From NCBI RefSeq assembly GCF_008253865.1, contig NZ_CP042331.1, forward strand, positions 2,418,001 through 2,482,000: a stretch of 64,000 nucleotides of DNA. Reading direction: 5' to 3'. Source of the DNA: Bosea sp. F3-2 (GTDB taxonomy: Bacteria > Pseudomonadota > Alphaproteobacteria > Rhizobiales > Beijerinckiaceae). Made by a program: the position numbers and the translations under genes. Under the pieces are notes generated by a model. The model worked only from the letters and a program-made list of their open reading frames with translations. It had not been told where the DNA came from and did no database searches. Below are positions 10,979 through 18,476 of this stretch, one piece after another; the stretch's first letter is position 1, and each line of letters opens with the position of its first letter.

Positions 10979-11030
10979 CTACAGGGAGAAAGGGAGGAGC
11001 CCTTCTCCCCGATCGTCCGCGGAGCGGCGC

Positions 11031-12095
11031 ATGCTTGAATGGCGCCGCCGCCGCGAGCCGAGCGCGCTGATGCTGGGCTTGAGCCCGCTGATCGCGATCG
11101 GGCTCACCATGCTCACCGGCATGATCGTCTTCAGCGCCATGGGCTATGACGGCTTCCATGCGGTCGGGAGCATCTTCCTGACGCCGTTCCTGGAGCCGCA
11201 GCGCTGGGCCGACATCGGCGTCAAGGGCGCGCCGCTCATCATGATCGCGCTGGGCCTCGCCATCGGCTTCCGGGCCAATGTCTGGAACATCGGCGCCGAG
11301 GGGCAATACATCATGGGCGCCATCGCCGGCACCGGCGTCGCGCTCGCGACCTATGACATGACCGGCTGGTGGATCCTGCCCGCCATGATGCTGGCCGGCA
11401 TCCTCGGCGGCATGGCCTGGGCCGCAATCCCCGCCTTCCTGCGCGTCAAATTGCAGGTCAGCGAAATCCTGACCAGCCTGATGCTGACCTATGTCGCGGT
11501 CCAGCTCCTGTATTTCCTCGTGCGCGGCCCCTGGAAGGACCCGGACGGCTTCAACTTTCCGCAGACGCGGATGTTCACCGCCGACCAGGCGCTGCCGACG
11601 GTGCTGGAAGGCTCACTTGTTCATCTCGGAATTCCGGTCGCGCTCGTCCTTGCCGTCATCGCCTGGCTCCTGATGGAGAAGACCACGGCGGGCTACGCGA
11701 TCAAGGTCGTCGGCCTCGCGCCCGCCGCCGCCCGCCATGGCGGCTTCAGTGCCGCGCGCACGACCTGGGCAACGCTGCTGATCAGCGGCGCGCTCGCCGG
11801 CCTCGCCGGACTGTTCGAGGCGGCCGGCCCCTTCGGGCAGCTCACGCCGCAATTCCCGGTCGGCTATGGCTTCACCGCGATCATCGTCGCCTTCCTCGGG
11901 CGGCTCAATCCGCTCGGCATCGTCTTCGGCGGCATCGTGCTGGCCGTAACCTATGTCGGCGGCGAGATCGCGCAGTCGACGGTCAGGCTGCCGCAGGCCG
12001 CAACCGGCATGTTCCAGGCCATGCTGCTGTTCATGCTGCTCGCGACCGATGTGCTGGTCCGCTGGCGCATCGTCTGGAGGCGGAGGGTGGCGTGA
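11031..12095 (+). CDS. ABC transporter permease (BMP/Nup type), first subunit
   Basis: Integral membrane subunit of the putative purine or nucleoside importer. About 354 residues with a short positively charged N-terminus (LEWRRRREPS), then roughly eight to ten hydrophobic helices, and the branched-chain-amino-acid/ribose permease family signature region 'IGFRANVWNIGAEGQYIMGAIAG'. It belongs to the same family as the second permease but is longer. The start is the ATG at 11031 with GGAG seven bases upstream; the frame is open further upstream, but that part is the GC-rich palindrome and is not credible protein. Followed by a second copy of the palindrome. Confidence 0.93.
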   Translation: MLEWRRRREPSALMLGLSPLIAIGLTMLTGMIVFSAMGYDGFHAVGSIFLTPFLEPQRWADIGVKGAPLIMIALGLAIGFRANVWNIGAEGQYIMGAIAGTGVALATYDMTGWWILPAMMLAGILGGMAWAAIPAFLRVKLQVSEILTSLMLTYVAVQLLYFLVRGPWKDPDGFNFPQTRMFTADQALPTVLEGSLVHLGIPVALVLAVIAWLLMEKTTAGYAIKVVGLAPAAARHGGFSAARTTWATLLISGALAGLAGLFEAAGPFGQLTPQFPVGYGFTAIIVAFLGRLNPLGIVFGGIVLAVTYVGGEIAQSTVRLPQAATGMFQAMLLFMLLATDVLVRWRIVWRRRVA

Positions 12096-12133
12096 TGACG
12101 ACGCGAGCAGTCCGTCGATCTCAAAAGTACGAC

Positions 12134-12279
12134 GCCTCCGCTTCCCTCCCCCCGCTTGCGGTGGGGAGGGTACGGGTGGGGGGCAGTGCCGCTTGGCGAG
12201 CCGATACGGGACCGAGCTCCGGCTTTACGCCCCCCCACCCCAGCCCTCCCCACCGCAAGCGGGGGGAGGGAGGAGCGCG
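12134..12279. repeat. GC-rich intergenic palindromic element, copy 2 (inverted)
   Basis: About 145 bp between the two permease genes. Left arm CCCTCCCCCCGCTTGCGG and right arm CCGCAAGCGGGGGGAGGG are complementary. The core GTGCCGCTTGG is the reverse complement of the core in the copy at 10827-10978. It would form a very stable hairpin in the transporter mRNA. Confidence 0.85.
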
Positions 12280-12318
12280 TGCACCTGCTCCCCCAGCACA
12301 AGGAGGAAGCGTCGCTCC

Positions 12319-13242
12319 ATGACCTCGGTCGTGCCCGTCTCCATCCTGATGACGCTCATCGCGGCTTCGACGCCGCTGCTGCTCGCGGCGTTGGGCGAGC
12401 TCGTCGCCGAGAAGGCCGGCGTGCTCAATCTCGGCGTCGAGGGTATGATGCTGTGCGGCGCGGTCGCGGGCTTTGCCGTCGCCTTCTCGACCGGCAGCAC
12501 CGGCTTCGGCCTCGTCGCGGCAATGTTCGCCGGCATCGCCGCCGCGATGATCTTCGCTGTGCTCGCACTCTCGCTGATGGCCAATCAGGTCGCGACCGGT
12601 CTCGCCCTGACCATCTTCGGCATCGGCGCCTCCTCGTTGATCGGCGCGGGCTTCGTCGGACGCACCGTGACGCGCCTTCAGCCGGTGTTCCCGGCCGCCC
12701 TCTCGGAGCATCCGGTGTTGCGGGTGATTTTCGGCCACGACATCCTGGTCTATCTCTCGCTGGTGCTCGTCGCGGGCGTCAGCTACTTCCTGCGCCGCAC
12801 GCGACCCGGCCTGATCCTGCGCGCGGTCGGCGAGAATGACGCTTCCGCCCATGCCATCGGCTATCCAGTCATCGCCATTCGCTACGCGGCGATCGCCTTC
12901 GGCGGGGCGTTGGCGGGGCTCGGCGGTGCCTATTTCTCGCTGGCGCTGACACCGATGTGGGCGGACCGGCTGACGGCTGGACGCGGCTGGATTGCGCTCG
13001 CACTCGTCGTGTTCTCCGCCTGGAAGCCGGGGCGCCTGCTGCTCGGCGCCTATCTCTTCGGCGCGGTGATGACGCTGGAGCTGCAGGCCAAGGCCGCCGG
13101 CGTCACCTGGCTCGCGCCAGAGGTGCTGGCGATGGCCCCCTATCTTGCGACAATTGCGGTTCTGACCATGATGTCGCTAGGACGAAAGACCGGCCGGCTC
13201 GACGCGCCTGCCTGCCTCGGCAAACCCTTCTCGGCGTCCTGA
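12319..13242 (+). CDS. ABC transporter permease (BMP/Nup type), second subunit
   Basis: Second membrane subunit, pairing with the preceding permease. The 307-residue product has about eight hydrophobic helices and the family signature 'LGELVAEKAGVLNLGVEGMM' near residue 27, matching the equivalent block in its partner. The ATG at 12319 has a clear AGGAGG about 13 bases upstream; the open frame to the left runs through the palindrome and is rejected. The binding-protein gene follows 32 bp downstream, completing an ATPase-permease-permease-binding protein importer in the order usual for nucleoside (Nup/Yuf) systems. Confidence 0.93.
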   Translation: MTSVVPVSILMTLIAASTPLLLAALGELVAEKAGVLNLGVEGMMLCGAVAGFAVAFSTGSTGFGLVAAMFAGIAAAMIFAVLALSLMANQVATGLALTIFGIGASSLIGAGFVGRTVTRLQPVFPAALSEHPVLRVIFGHDILVYLSLVLVAGVSYFLRRTRPGLILRAVGENDASAHAIGYPVIAIRYAAIAFGGALAGLGGAYFSLALTPMWADRLTAGRGWIALALVVFSAWKPGRLLLGAYLFGAVMTLELQAKAAGVTWLAPEVLAMAPYLATIAVLTMMSLGRKTGRLDAPACLGKPFSAS

Positions 13243-13274
13243 CGCCGCCACTGACAACGGGGAGTTTATAGGAC

Positions 13275-14354
13275 ATGACCAGCATCATCACCCGCCGCAG
13301 GCTGACCTTCGGCGCAGCCGCCGCCTCCACCCTGCCGATCCTCGGCCGCAGCGCCTCGGCGCAGTCGCCGCTCGGCGTCGGCTTCATCTATGTCGGCCCG
13401 ATCGGCGACCATGGCTACACCTGGACGCATGACCAGGGCCGGCTCGCGCTCGAAAAGGAATACGGCTCGAAGATCAAGACCAGCTTCATCGAGAACGTCG
13501 CCGAAGGTCCGGATGCGGCCCGCGCGCTGCGCCAGCTCGCCCAGGCCAACAACCAGCTGATCTTCGCGACTTCCTTCGGCTTCATGAACCCGACGATCCA
13601 GGTCGCCAAGCAGTTCCCGAAGATCAAGTTCGAGCACGCCACCGGCTATATGCGCGCCGAGAACGTCGCCACCTACAATGCGCGCTTCTATGAGGGCCGC
13701 GCCGTGATCGGCACCATCGCCGGCCACATGTCGAAGACGGGCCAGGCCGGCTATGTCGCCTCCTTCCCGATCCCGGAGGTGGTGATGGGCATCAACGCCT
13801 TCCACCTCGCGGCTCGCAAGGTGAACCCGAACTTCAAGACCAAGGTCGTCTGGTGCTCGACCTGGTACGACCCCGCCAAGGAGGCCGACGCCGCCAAGGC
13901 GCTGATCGACCAGGGCGCCGACATGATCACCCAGCACACCGACTCGGCGGCGCCGCTGCAGGCGGCCGAGCAGCGCGGCGTCTTCGCCTTCGGTCAGGCG
14001 TCCGACATGAAGGCCTTCGCGCCGAAGGCCCACCTCTCCGCCATCGTCGACGACTGGTCGGGCTACTACATCAAGCGCGTCAAGGACGTGATGGACGGCA
14101 CCTGGAAGACCGGCGACGTCTGGGGCGGCATCAAGGACGGCTTCGTGAAGCTCGCGCCCTACAATGACGCGATCACCCCGGCCGCGCGCGCCGCTGCGGA
14201 CGAAGTGACCAAGGGCATCGCCGCCGGCACGCTGCACCCCTTCACCGGCGAACTGAAGGACCAGAAGGGCGAGGTTCGTCTCAAGGCCGGCGAGAAGGCC
14301 AGCGACGAGATGCTCTCCAAGATGGACTGGTACGTCGACGGCATCCAGGCCTGA
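13275..14354 (+). CDS. BMP/PnrA-family substrate-binding protein
   Basis: Periplasmic receptor of the importer encoded by the three preceding genes. 359 residues with a twin-arginine-like signal (RRRLTFGAAAAS, residues 7-18, cleavage near SASAQ at 26-30) and no lipobox, so probably a soluble periplasmic protein rather than a lipoprotein. The mature protein has BMP/PnrA features: 'GVGFIYVGPIGDHGYTWTHD' with the conserved Gly-Asp and Trp positions, 'LIFATSFGF', 'GAFHLAAR'-like helix and 'WGGIKDGFVKLAPYN'. Known PnrA proteins bind purine nucleosides; some proteobacterial relatives bind other ligands. The xdh/guaD neighbours make purines the best guess. Confidence 0.92.
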   Translation: MTSIITRRRLTFGAAAASTLPILGRSASAQSPLGVGFIYVGPIGDHGYTWTHDQGRLALEKEYGSKIKTSFIENVAEGPDAARALRQLAQANNQLIFATSFGFMNPTIQVAKQFPKIKFEHATGYMRAENVATYNARFYEGRAVIGTIAGHMSKTGQAGYVASFPIPEVVMGINAFHLAARKVNPNFKTKVVWCSTWYDPAKEADAAKALIDQGADMITQHTDSAAPLQAAEQRGVFAFGQASDMKAFAPKAHLSAIVDDWSGYYIKRVKDVMDGTWKTGDVWGGIKDGFVKLAPYNDAITPAARAAADEVTKGIAAGTLHPFTGELKDQKGEVRLKAGEKASDEMLSKMDWYVDGIQA

Positions 14355-14678
14355 TCGGATGTCCAGCGGCGCCGGCGGATGCGTGTCCGTCGGTGCCGTG
14401 ATTCGGGCAATGCCCTCCCCATCACGCGCCAGCGGCCGTCCCGCGACCGTTCCAACCCCTAAAAAATGGCGCAATCAGACCGGGAACCGGCGGAACGAAG
14501 CCGTTTTCTGTGCGTATCTACCGCCACGGGCATCGTCTTTCCTCGATAACCGTGGCAACTGCGTGAGTTGCGCGCCGCGAATAGCATCCATGTGCCGCGG
14601 TCGCTCGTGTCGGAAACGAGCATGAACGGCCGTAGTCCCGCACGCGACGCCTGAAGCACCTTCTCAAGGAGGATTTTC
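14355..14678. other. 324 bp intergenic region upstream of HU, no gene seen
   Basis: Separates the importer from the HU gene. It contains no credible reading frame. The only structures noted are a small hairpin (GCTCGT...ACGAGC, about 14605-14624) and the strong AAGGAGG ribosome site at about 14667. The HU promoter should lie here, but I could not assign its -35 and -10 boxes with confidence. Confidence 0.5.
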
Positions 14679-14951
14679 ATGACCAAGAACGAACTGATCG
14701 CCGCCATCGCTGACGAGACCGGCAAGACCAAGGCGGACGTCTCCGCCATCCTGGCCTCTCTCGGCGCGACCGTCGCCAAGACCCTCAAGCAGGGCGACGA
14801 CGTCACGCTCGGCGGCATCGGCAAGCTCTCCGCCGCCAAGCGCGAGGCCCGCGAGGCCCGCAACCCGTCGACCGGCGCGACCATCAAGGTTCCGGCCAAG
14901 ACCGTCGTGAAGTTCAAGGTCACCAAGGACCTCGCCGACGCGGTGGCGTAA
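14679..14951 (+). CDS. hup: HU-family DNA-binding protein
   Basis: Small histone-like protein that bends and compacts DNA. The 90-residue length is exact for HU. It begins MTKNELIAAIADETGKTKAD, continues through 'LKQGDDVTLGGIGKLSAAKRE' and the 'RNPSTGATIKVPAKTVVKF' arm with the conserved Arg-Asn-Pro of the DNA-intercalating loop, and ends with a lysine-rich strand. A strong AAGGAGG ribosome site precedes it and a near-perfect hairpin follows. It appears to be a single-gene unit. Homodimeric HU is usual in this group, but IHF subunits are excluded only by overall resemblance. Confidence 0.95.
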   Translation: MTKNELIAAIADETGKTKADVSAILASLGATVAKTLKQGDDVTLGGIGKLSAAKREAREARNPSTGATIKVPAKTVVKFKVTKDLADAVA

Positions 14952-14970
14952 CAGCCAACGTTCGGGATCG

Positions 14971-15001
14971 AGCAGCGTTCGCGCTTAGCGCGGACGCTGC
15001 T
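14971..15001 (+). terminator. Strong hairpin after the HU gene, probable terminator
   Basis: A 14-bp stem closes a three-base loop (TTA at 14985-14987); arms AGCAGCGTTCGCGC and GCGCGGACGCTGCT pair with one G-T wobble. It begins 20 bp after the HU stop. There is only a short TT after it, so it may act as a terminator or as a 3' mRNA stabiliser. Confidence 0.6.
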
Positions 15002-15034
15002 TGACCCGGCGCCTCATGCCCTCACATTAGCGGC

Positions 15035-16210
15035 ATGTTCCTTCGCCTCTTCACCGATCTGCGCGCCGCCAAGGTCCCCGTGACCTTGCGGGAATACCTC
15101 ACGCTGCTCGAAGGGGTGGAGGCCGATCTCGCCGAGCATAAGGTCGACGAGTTCTATTATCTCGCCCGCGCCACGCTGGTGAAGGACGAGCGCCATCTCG
15201 ACAAGTTCGACCAGGTCTTCGCCCAGGTGTTCAAGGGCATGGAGACGCTGGGCCAGGCCATCGAGCAGGCCGGCATTCCCGAGGAATGGCTGCGCAAGCT
15301 CGCCGAGAAATTCCTGACCGACGAAGAAAAGGCGCAGATCGATGCGCTCGGCTGGGACAAGCTTTGGGAGACGCTGAAACAGCGGCTCGAGGAGCAGAAG
15401 GGCCGCCACCAGGGCGGCAACAAATGGATCGGCACCGGCGGCACCTCGCCCTATGGCGCCTATGGCTACAACCCCGAAGGCATCCGCATCGGCCAGGACA
15501 AGAACCGCAACTTCCGGGCGGTGAAGGTCTGGGACAAGCGCGAGTTCAAGGATTTCGACGACACGCGTGAGCTCGGCGTGCGCAATCTACGCGTCGCGCT
15601 GAGGCGCCTGCGCCGCTTCGCCCGCACGGGCGCGGCCGAGGAGCTCGATCTCGACAATACGATCTCCGAGACCGCCAAGCACGGCTATCTTGACGTCAAG
15701 CTGCGGCCCGAGCGCCGCAACGCCGTGAAGGTGCTGCTCTTCCTCGATGTCGGCGGCTCGATGGACTGGCATATCGAGCTGGCCGAGGAGCTGTTTTCGG
15801 CGGCGCGGGCCGAGTTCAAGCATTTCGAGCACTTCTACTTCCACAACTGCCCCTATGAGCGCGTCTGGAAGGAGAACCGCCGCCGGCATGATCAGATCAT
15901 CCCGACATGGGACGTGCTGCGGACCTACCCGGCCGACTACCGCCTCGTCTTCGTTGGCGATGCCTCGATGAGTCCCTATGAGATCGCGATGCCCGGCGGC
16001 TCGGTCGAGCACTGGAACGAGGAGGCTGGCGAGGTCTGGATGGAGCGGCTGGTGAACAAGTTCCCGAAATCGGTCTGGCTCAATCCGGTTCAGCAGCATC
16101 TGTGGAACTACACCCAGTCGATCCGGCAGATGGGTGGGCTGATGGGCGGGCGCATGTTCCCGCTGACGCTCGACGGGCTGGATGGCGCGATGAGGGTTCT
16201 GGCGCGTTGA
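15035..16210 (+). CDS. vWA-domain protein, COG3825/CoxE-like
   Basis: Conserved protein with a C-terminal von Willebrand A domain, of the type that usually works with a MoxR AAA ATPase in assembling metal-containing enzymes or complexes. 391 residues: a helical N-terminal half, a Gly-rich link ('GTGGTSPYGAYGYNPEG', about 133-149), then the vWA domain. The metal site is degenerate: D238-V-G240-G-S242 instead of DxSxS, a form I recall as normal for this subfamily. No MoxR gene is adjacent, so the partner must lie elsewhere. Two bases separate its stop from the next gene, implying cotranscription. Specific role unknown. Confidence 0.85.
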   Translation: MFLRLFTDLRAAKVPVTLREYLTLLEGVEADLAEHKVDEFYYLARATLVKDERHLDKFDQVFAQVFKGMETLGQAIEQAGIPEEWLRKLAEKFLTDEEKAQIDALGWDKLWETLKQRLEEQKGRHQGGNKWIGTGGTSPYGAYGYNPEGIRIGQDKNRNFRAVKVWDKREFKDFDDTRELGVRNLRVALRRLRRFARTGAAEELDLDNTISETAKHGYLDVKLRPERRNAVKVLLFLDVGGSMDWHIELAEELFSAARAEFKHFEHFYFHNCPYERVWKENRRRHDQIIPTWDVLRTYPADYRLVFVGDASMSPYEIAMPGGSVEHWNEEAGEVWMERLVNKFPKSVWLNPVQQHLWNYTQSIRQMGGLMGGRMFPLTLDGLDGAMRVLAR

Positions 16211-16212
16211 CG

Positions 16213-16818
16213 ATGACGATCATGGATGAAGAGCTGGACGACGCCCCTCCTCCGAGCTGGCGCCAGCGGCCGAAGCCGGTCGGCTTCGAGATCGGCTACA
16301 AGCTGGTGGGGGACAGCCTCGAGATCGACCGGACGCGCCGCGTCGACACCGTCAGGCTCAGTGCCGTCGAACAGGTGCGTTTCGTCTACGCGCCGAGCAA
16401 CATTTCATCCAAAGGCTACAAGACGCAGCTTCGGCTCAGCGACGGTCGGACCGTGAGTTTCGGCAACCTGTCTTGGCGCTCGCTGACCGATCTCGACCGC
16501 GACGATGCACGCTATCACCGCTTCGTCTCGGCGCTGTCGGCCGCGATCGCTCGGGCCAATCCGCGCGCCCGCTTCGTGGCTGGGCGGCCGAAACCGCTCT
16601 GGCTCGGCGTCGCGGTCGTCGGCGCGCTGTCTCTCCTGATGCTCGCCGCCTTCACGTTGCGCGCCTTCCAGCAGGGAGCAACCAATGCCGGGTTGCTCGG
16701 CCTCCTGCTGGTTGCCGCTTCGGTCTGGCAGGTCTGGCCGCTCGTAAGCCTCAACCGGCCGCGGGAACTCGCGACCGGCGAAGTGCCCGACAGCCTCGTT
16801 CCGGGCCGGACTGGCTGA
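16213..16818 (+). CDS. Hypothetical protein with two C-terminal membrane segments
   Basis: No family recognised. The 201-residue product has an acidic, proline-containing N-terminus, then a mixed strand-rich stretch (residues about 22-90, 'LEIDRTRRVDTVRLSAVEQVRFVY') that resembles a bacterial PH-like fold, then two hydrophobic segments at about 128-148 and 158-177. It is probably a cytoplasmic-domain membrane protein. The ATG at 16213 lies two bases after the vWA stop, so the two genes are likely cotranscribed. It ends three bases from the end of the convergent UspA gene, leaving no room for a terminator between them. Confidence 0.75.
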   Translation: MTIMDEELDDAPPPSWRQRPKPVGFEIGYKLVGDSLEIDRTRRVDTVRLSAVEQVRFVYAPSNISSKGYKTQLRLSDGRTVSFGNLSWRSLTDLDRDDARYHRFVSALSAAIARANPRARFVAGRPKPLWLGVAVVGALSLLMLAAFTLRAFQQGATNAGLLGLLLVAASVWQVWPLVSLNRPRELATGEVPDSLVPGRTG

Positions 16819-16821
16819 AGC

Positions 16822-17244
16822 TCAGCGTACCACCAGCACCGAGCACTTGGCCCGGCGCACGATGGCCGAGGCGTTCGAGCCGATGACATAGGCCAGCATG
16901 CCCGGCTCATGCGAGCCGATAACGATGAGGTCGGTGCCGGCAGCATCCGCCTCGGCCAGCACCTCGCCATGGACCGAACCCAGCAGCACCTTGGCCGAGA
17001 CGTTATCGGCGGGCAGGTCAACCTTCGCCGCGATCTCGGCGAGCTTCGCTTCGGCATCCTGCTGCTGCTCGGTATCGAAATCAGCAGGCACGAATTCCAT
17101 GTAGGTGACGGGGACCAGCGAGCGGACATAGATCAGCCGCACCACGCCGCCCGATACCTTGGCGAAGGATACGGCAGCCGCGATCGCTGGCTGGGCAAGT
17201 TCGGCCTCCGCCAGATCGACGGGAACCAGAATCGACTTGTACAT
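16822..17244 (-). CDS. Universal stress protein, UspA family
   Basis: Single-domain stress protein of 140 residues. It begins MYKSILVPVDLAE, the typical first strand with the conserved Asp, and ends in the family's nucleotide-binding region 'LIVIGSHEPGMLAYVIGSNASAIVRRAKCSVLVVR'-like block (described here by its start IGSHEPG and end CSVLVV). The ATP-binding G-2x-G-9x-G pattern is altered, with Glu-Pro after GSH, so nucleotide binding is uncertain. The ATG at 17244 has GGAGG upstream; longer in-frame starts lack support. Convergent with the preceding membrane protein. Confidence 0.9.
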   Translation of the reverse strand: MYKSILVPVDLAEAELAQPAIAAAVSFAKVSGGVVRLIYVRSLVPVTYMEFVPADFDTEQQQDAEAKLAEIAAKVDLPADNVSAKVLLGSVHGEVLAEADAAGTDLIVIGSHEPGMLAYVIGSNASAIVRRAKCSVLVVR

Positions 17245-17371
17245 CGCATCCTCCAAGGCTGGTTGCAGAACCATTCTGGAGTTTGCCAGCACGCGCGCCA
17301 TGATCCAGCGCAAAATGCGCGATGCGGCAGGGCGCCGCGCGCGCGTCGGTCACGCGTAAGTCAGCGGGATT

Positions 17372-17692
17372 TCAGCCCTGGCGCTCGGGTGTGCGCACGA
17401 CGAGCCCGTCGAGATCGTCCCTGATGCGGATCTGGCAGGAGAGGCGCGAGGTCGGCCGCACGTCGAAGGCGAAGTCTAGCATGTCTTCCTCCATCGGCTC
17501 GGCGTGGCCCACCGCTTCGATCCAGGCATCATCGACATAGACATGGCAGGTAGCGCAGGCGCAGGCACCGCCGCATTCGGCCTCGATGCCGGGGATCGCG
17601 TTGCGGATCGCCGTCTCCATCACTGTGGAGCCCGTGTCGCCCTCGACGGTGCGGCTCTCTCCGTGAGCGTCGATGAAGGTGATGTTCGGCAT
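17372..17692 (-). CDS. 2Fe-2S ferredoxin, adrenodoxin type
   Basis: Small electron carrier of 106 residues. The cluster ligands follow the adrenodoxin/putidaredoxin pattern: Cys40, Cys46 and Cys49 in CGGACACATC (C-x5-C-x2-C), and Cys86 in 'RLSCQI'. The acidic patch 'EPMEEDML' near 65-72 is the partner-docking helix of the family. The ATG at 17692 has GGAG upstream; upstream frame extension overlaps a repeat. It stands alone, with no cytochrome P450 or reductase nearby, so its partner is unknown. It could serve P450s or cluster assembly. Confidence 0.92.
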   Translation of the reverse strand: MPNITFIDAHGESRTVEGDTGSTVMETAIRNAIPGIEAECGGACACATCHVYVDDAWIEAVGHAEPMEEDMLDFAFDVRPTSRLSCQIRIRDDLDGLVVRTPERQG

Positions 17693-17737
17693 AAGAGACT
17701 CCGGCGGGGCGATATCGGCCCCGCTTAGAACATGTCC

Positions 17738-17762
17738 CGCAAAAGTGGAAACCACTTTTGCG
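17738..17762. repeat. Short rhizobial-type palindrome with CCACTTTTGC core
   Basis: Perfect 11-bp inverted repeat (CGCAAAAGTGG / CCACTTTTGCG) around AAA, flanked by AACATG on the left and ACATGC on the right. Related hairpins occur at 36294-36318 and 40241-40269. It lies upstream of the ferredoxin gene, between it and the Hpt gene. Confidence 0.75.
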
Positions 17763-17884
17763 ACAAGAACATGCTTAGCTTTTTGATTTTGCGCGAATTC
17801 TATTCGTTCGGCTGGATCAGTCGAACGGAAAGCGCGCGGAGCATTTCAAAGCGGCACGGAACGGGGTTTTGCGCAGCGCCCCGA

Positions 17885-18223
17885 TCAGGCCGCACAGTCG
17901 AAGCGCGAGATCACCGCCCGCGCTTCGGCGGCCGCCAGCGCCAGCTCATCCAGAGCACTTTCGGTCAAACGCAGTTCCGCGTCACCAAGACTGTGCTCGA
18001 TCCGGTCGGCCGCTTCGGCGACCTGCCAGGCGCCAACGGCGCGGGCTGCGCCCTTCAAGGTATGGGCCGCGTCCATGCGGGCCTGCCTGTCGGCGCTGCC
18101 GTGGATGGTGCGCAGATGCGCGACGCATTGCTGGGCGAACAGGGTCAGCAATTCGCGCTCAAGCTCATGATCGCCGCCGGTCTGGCGGTGAAGGTGCTCG
18201 GTATCGATCGCATTCTGGGGCAT
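17885..18223 (-). CDS. Hpt-domain phosphotransfer protein
   Basis: Predicted histidine phosphotransfer protein that relays phosphate between a hybrid kinase and a response regulator. From the chosen start it is 112 residues of helical sequence with the Hpt motif AAHTLKGAARAVGA; His54 is the expected phospho-acceptor. No kinase or regulator gene is adjacent. The start is uncertain: ATGs at 18223 and 18253 and a longer frame to 18325 are all possible and none has a good ribosome site. I chose the ATG closest to the domain. Confidence 0.8.
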   Translation of the reverse strand: MPQNAIDTEHLHRQTGGDHELERELLTLFAQQCVAHLRTIHGSADRQARMDAAHTLKGAARAVGAWQVAEAADRIEHSLGDAELRLTESALDELALAAAEARAVISRFDCAA

Positions 18224-18476
18224 GGGCAACTCGTGAACATCAAACCGCCGCATGGGCGATCTCACCCACTCCAAGAAGCGCCTTGATGGTGAACGAGGCG
18301 TTAACGACGTTTGTGAATCAAGCACTCAAATGGGTTTCCAAGGTTCCAGGGCTCCACTACCCTTCCAATTGGTAAATGATGGGCGCAGTGTCTCCGATCA
18401 TCCCGGCCAGAGGCGGCAAGGGACGACGGGGACGGGCTTTCGCGTCCATCGTCAGTAGCGTGGCGAGGCGGCAACG

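Noticed and set aside
10797..11030. N-terminal extension of the first permease gene
   Set aside because: The frame runs through the GC-rich palindrome. The ATG at 11031 with a ribosome site gives the normal family start.
11953..12318. N-terminal extension of the second permease gene
   Set aside because: It crosses the end of the first permease gene and the second palindrome; AGGAGG before 12319 marks the real start.
18300..18345. GTTAAC half-site as a possible CtrA site upstream of the GPR-like gene
   Set aside because: Only one half-site is present and the TTAA-N7-TTAA spacing is not met, so it carries no weight.
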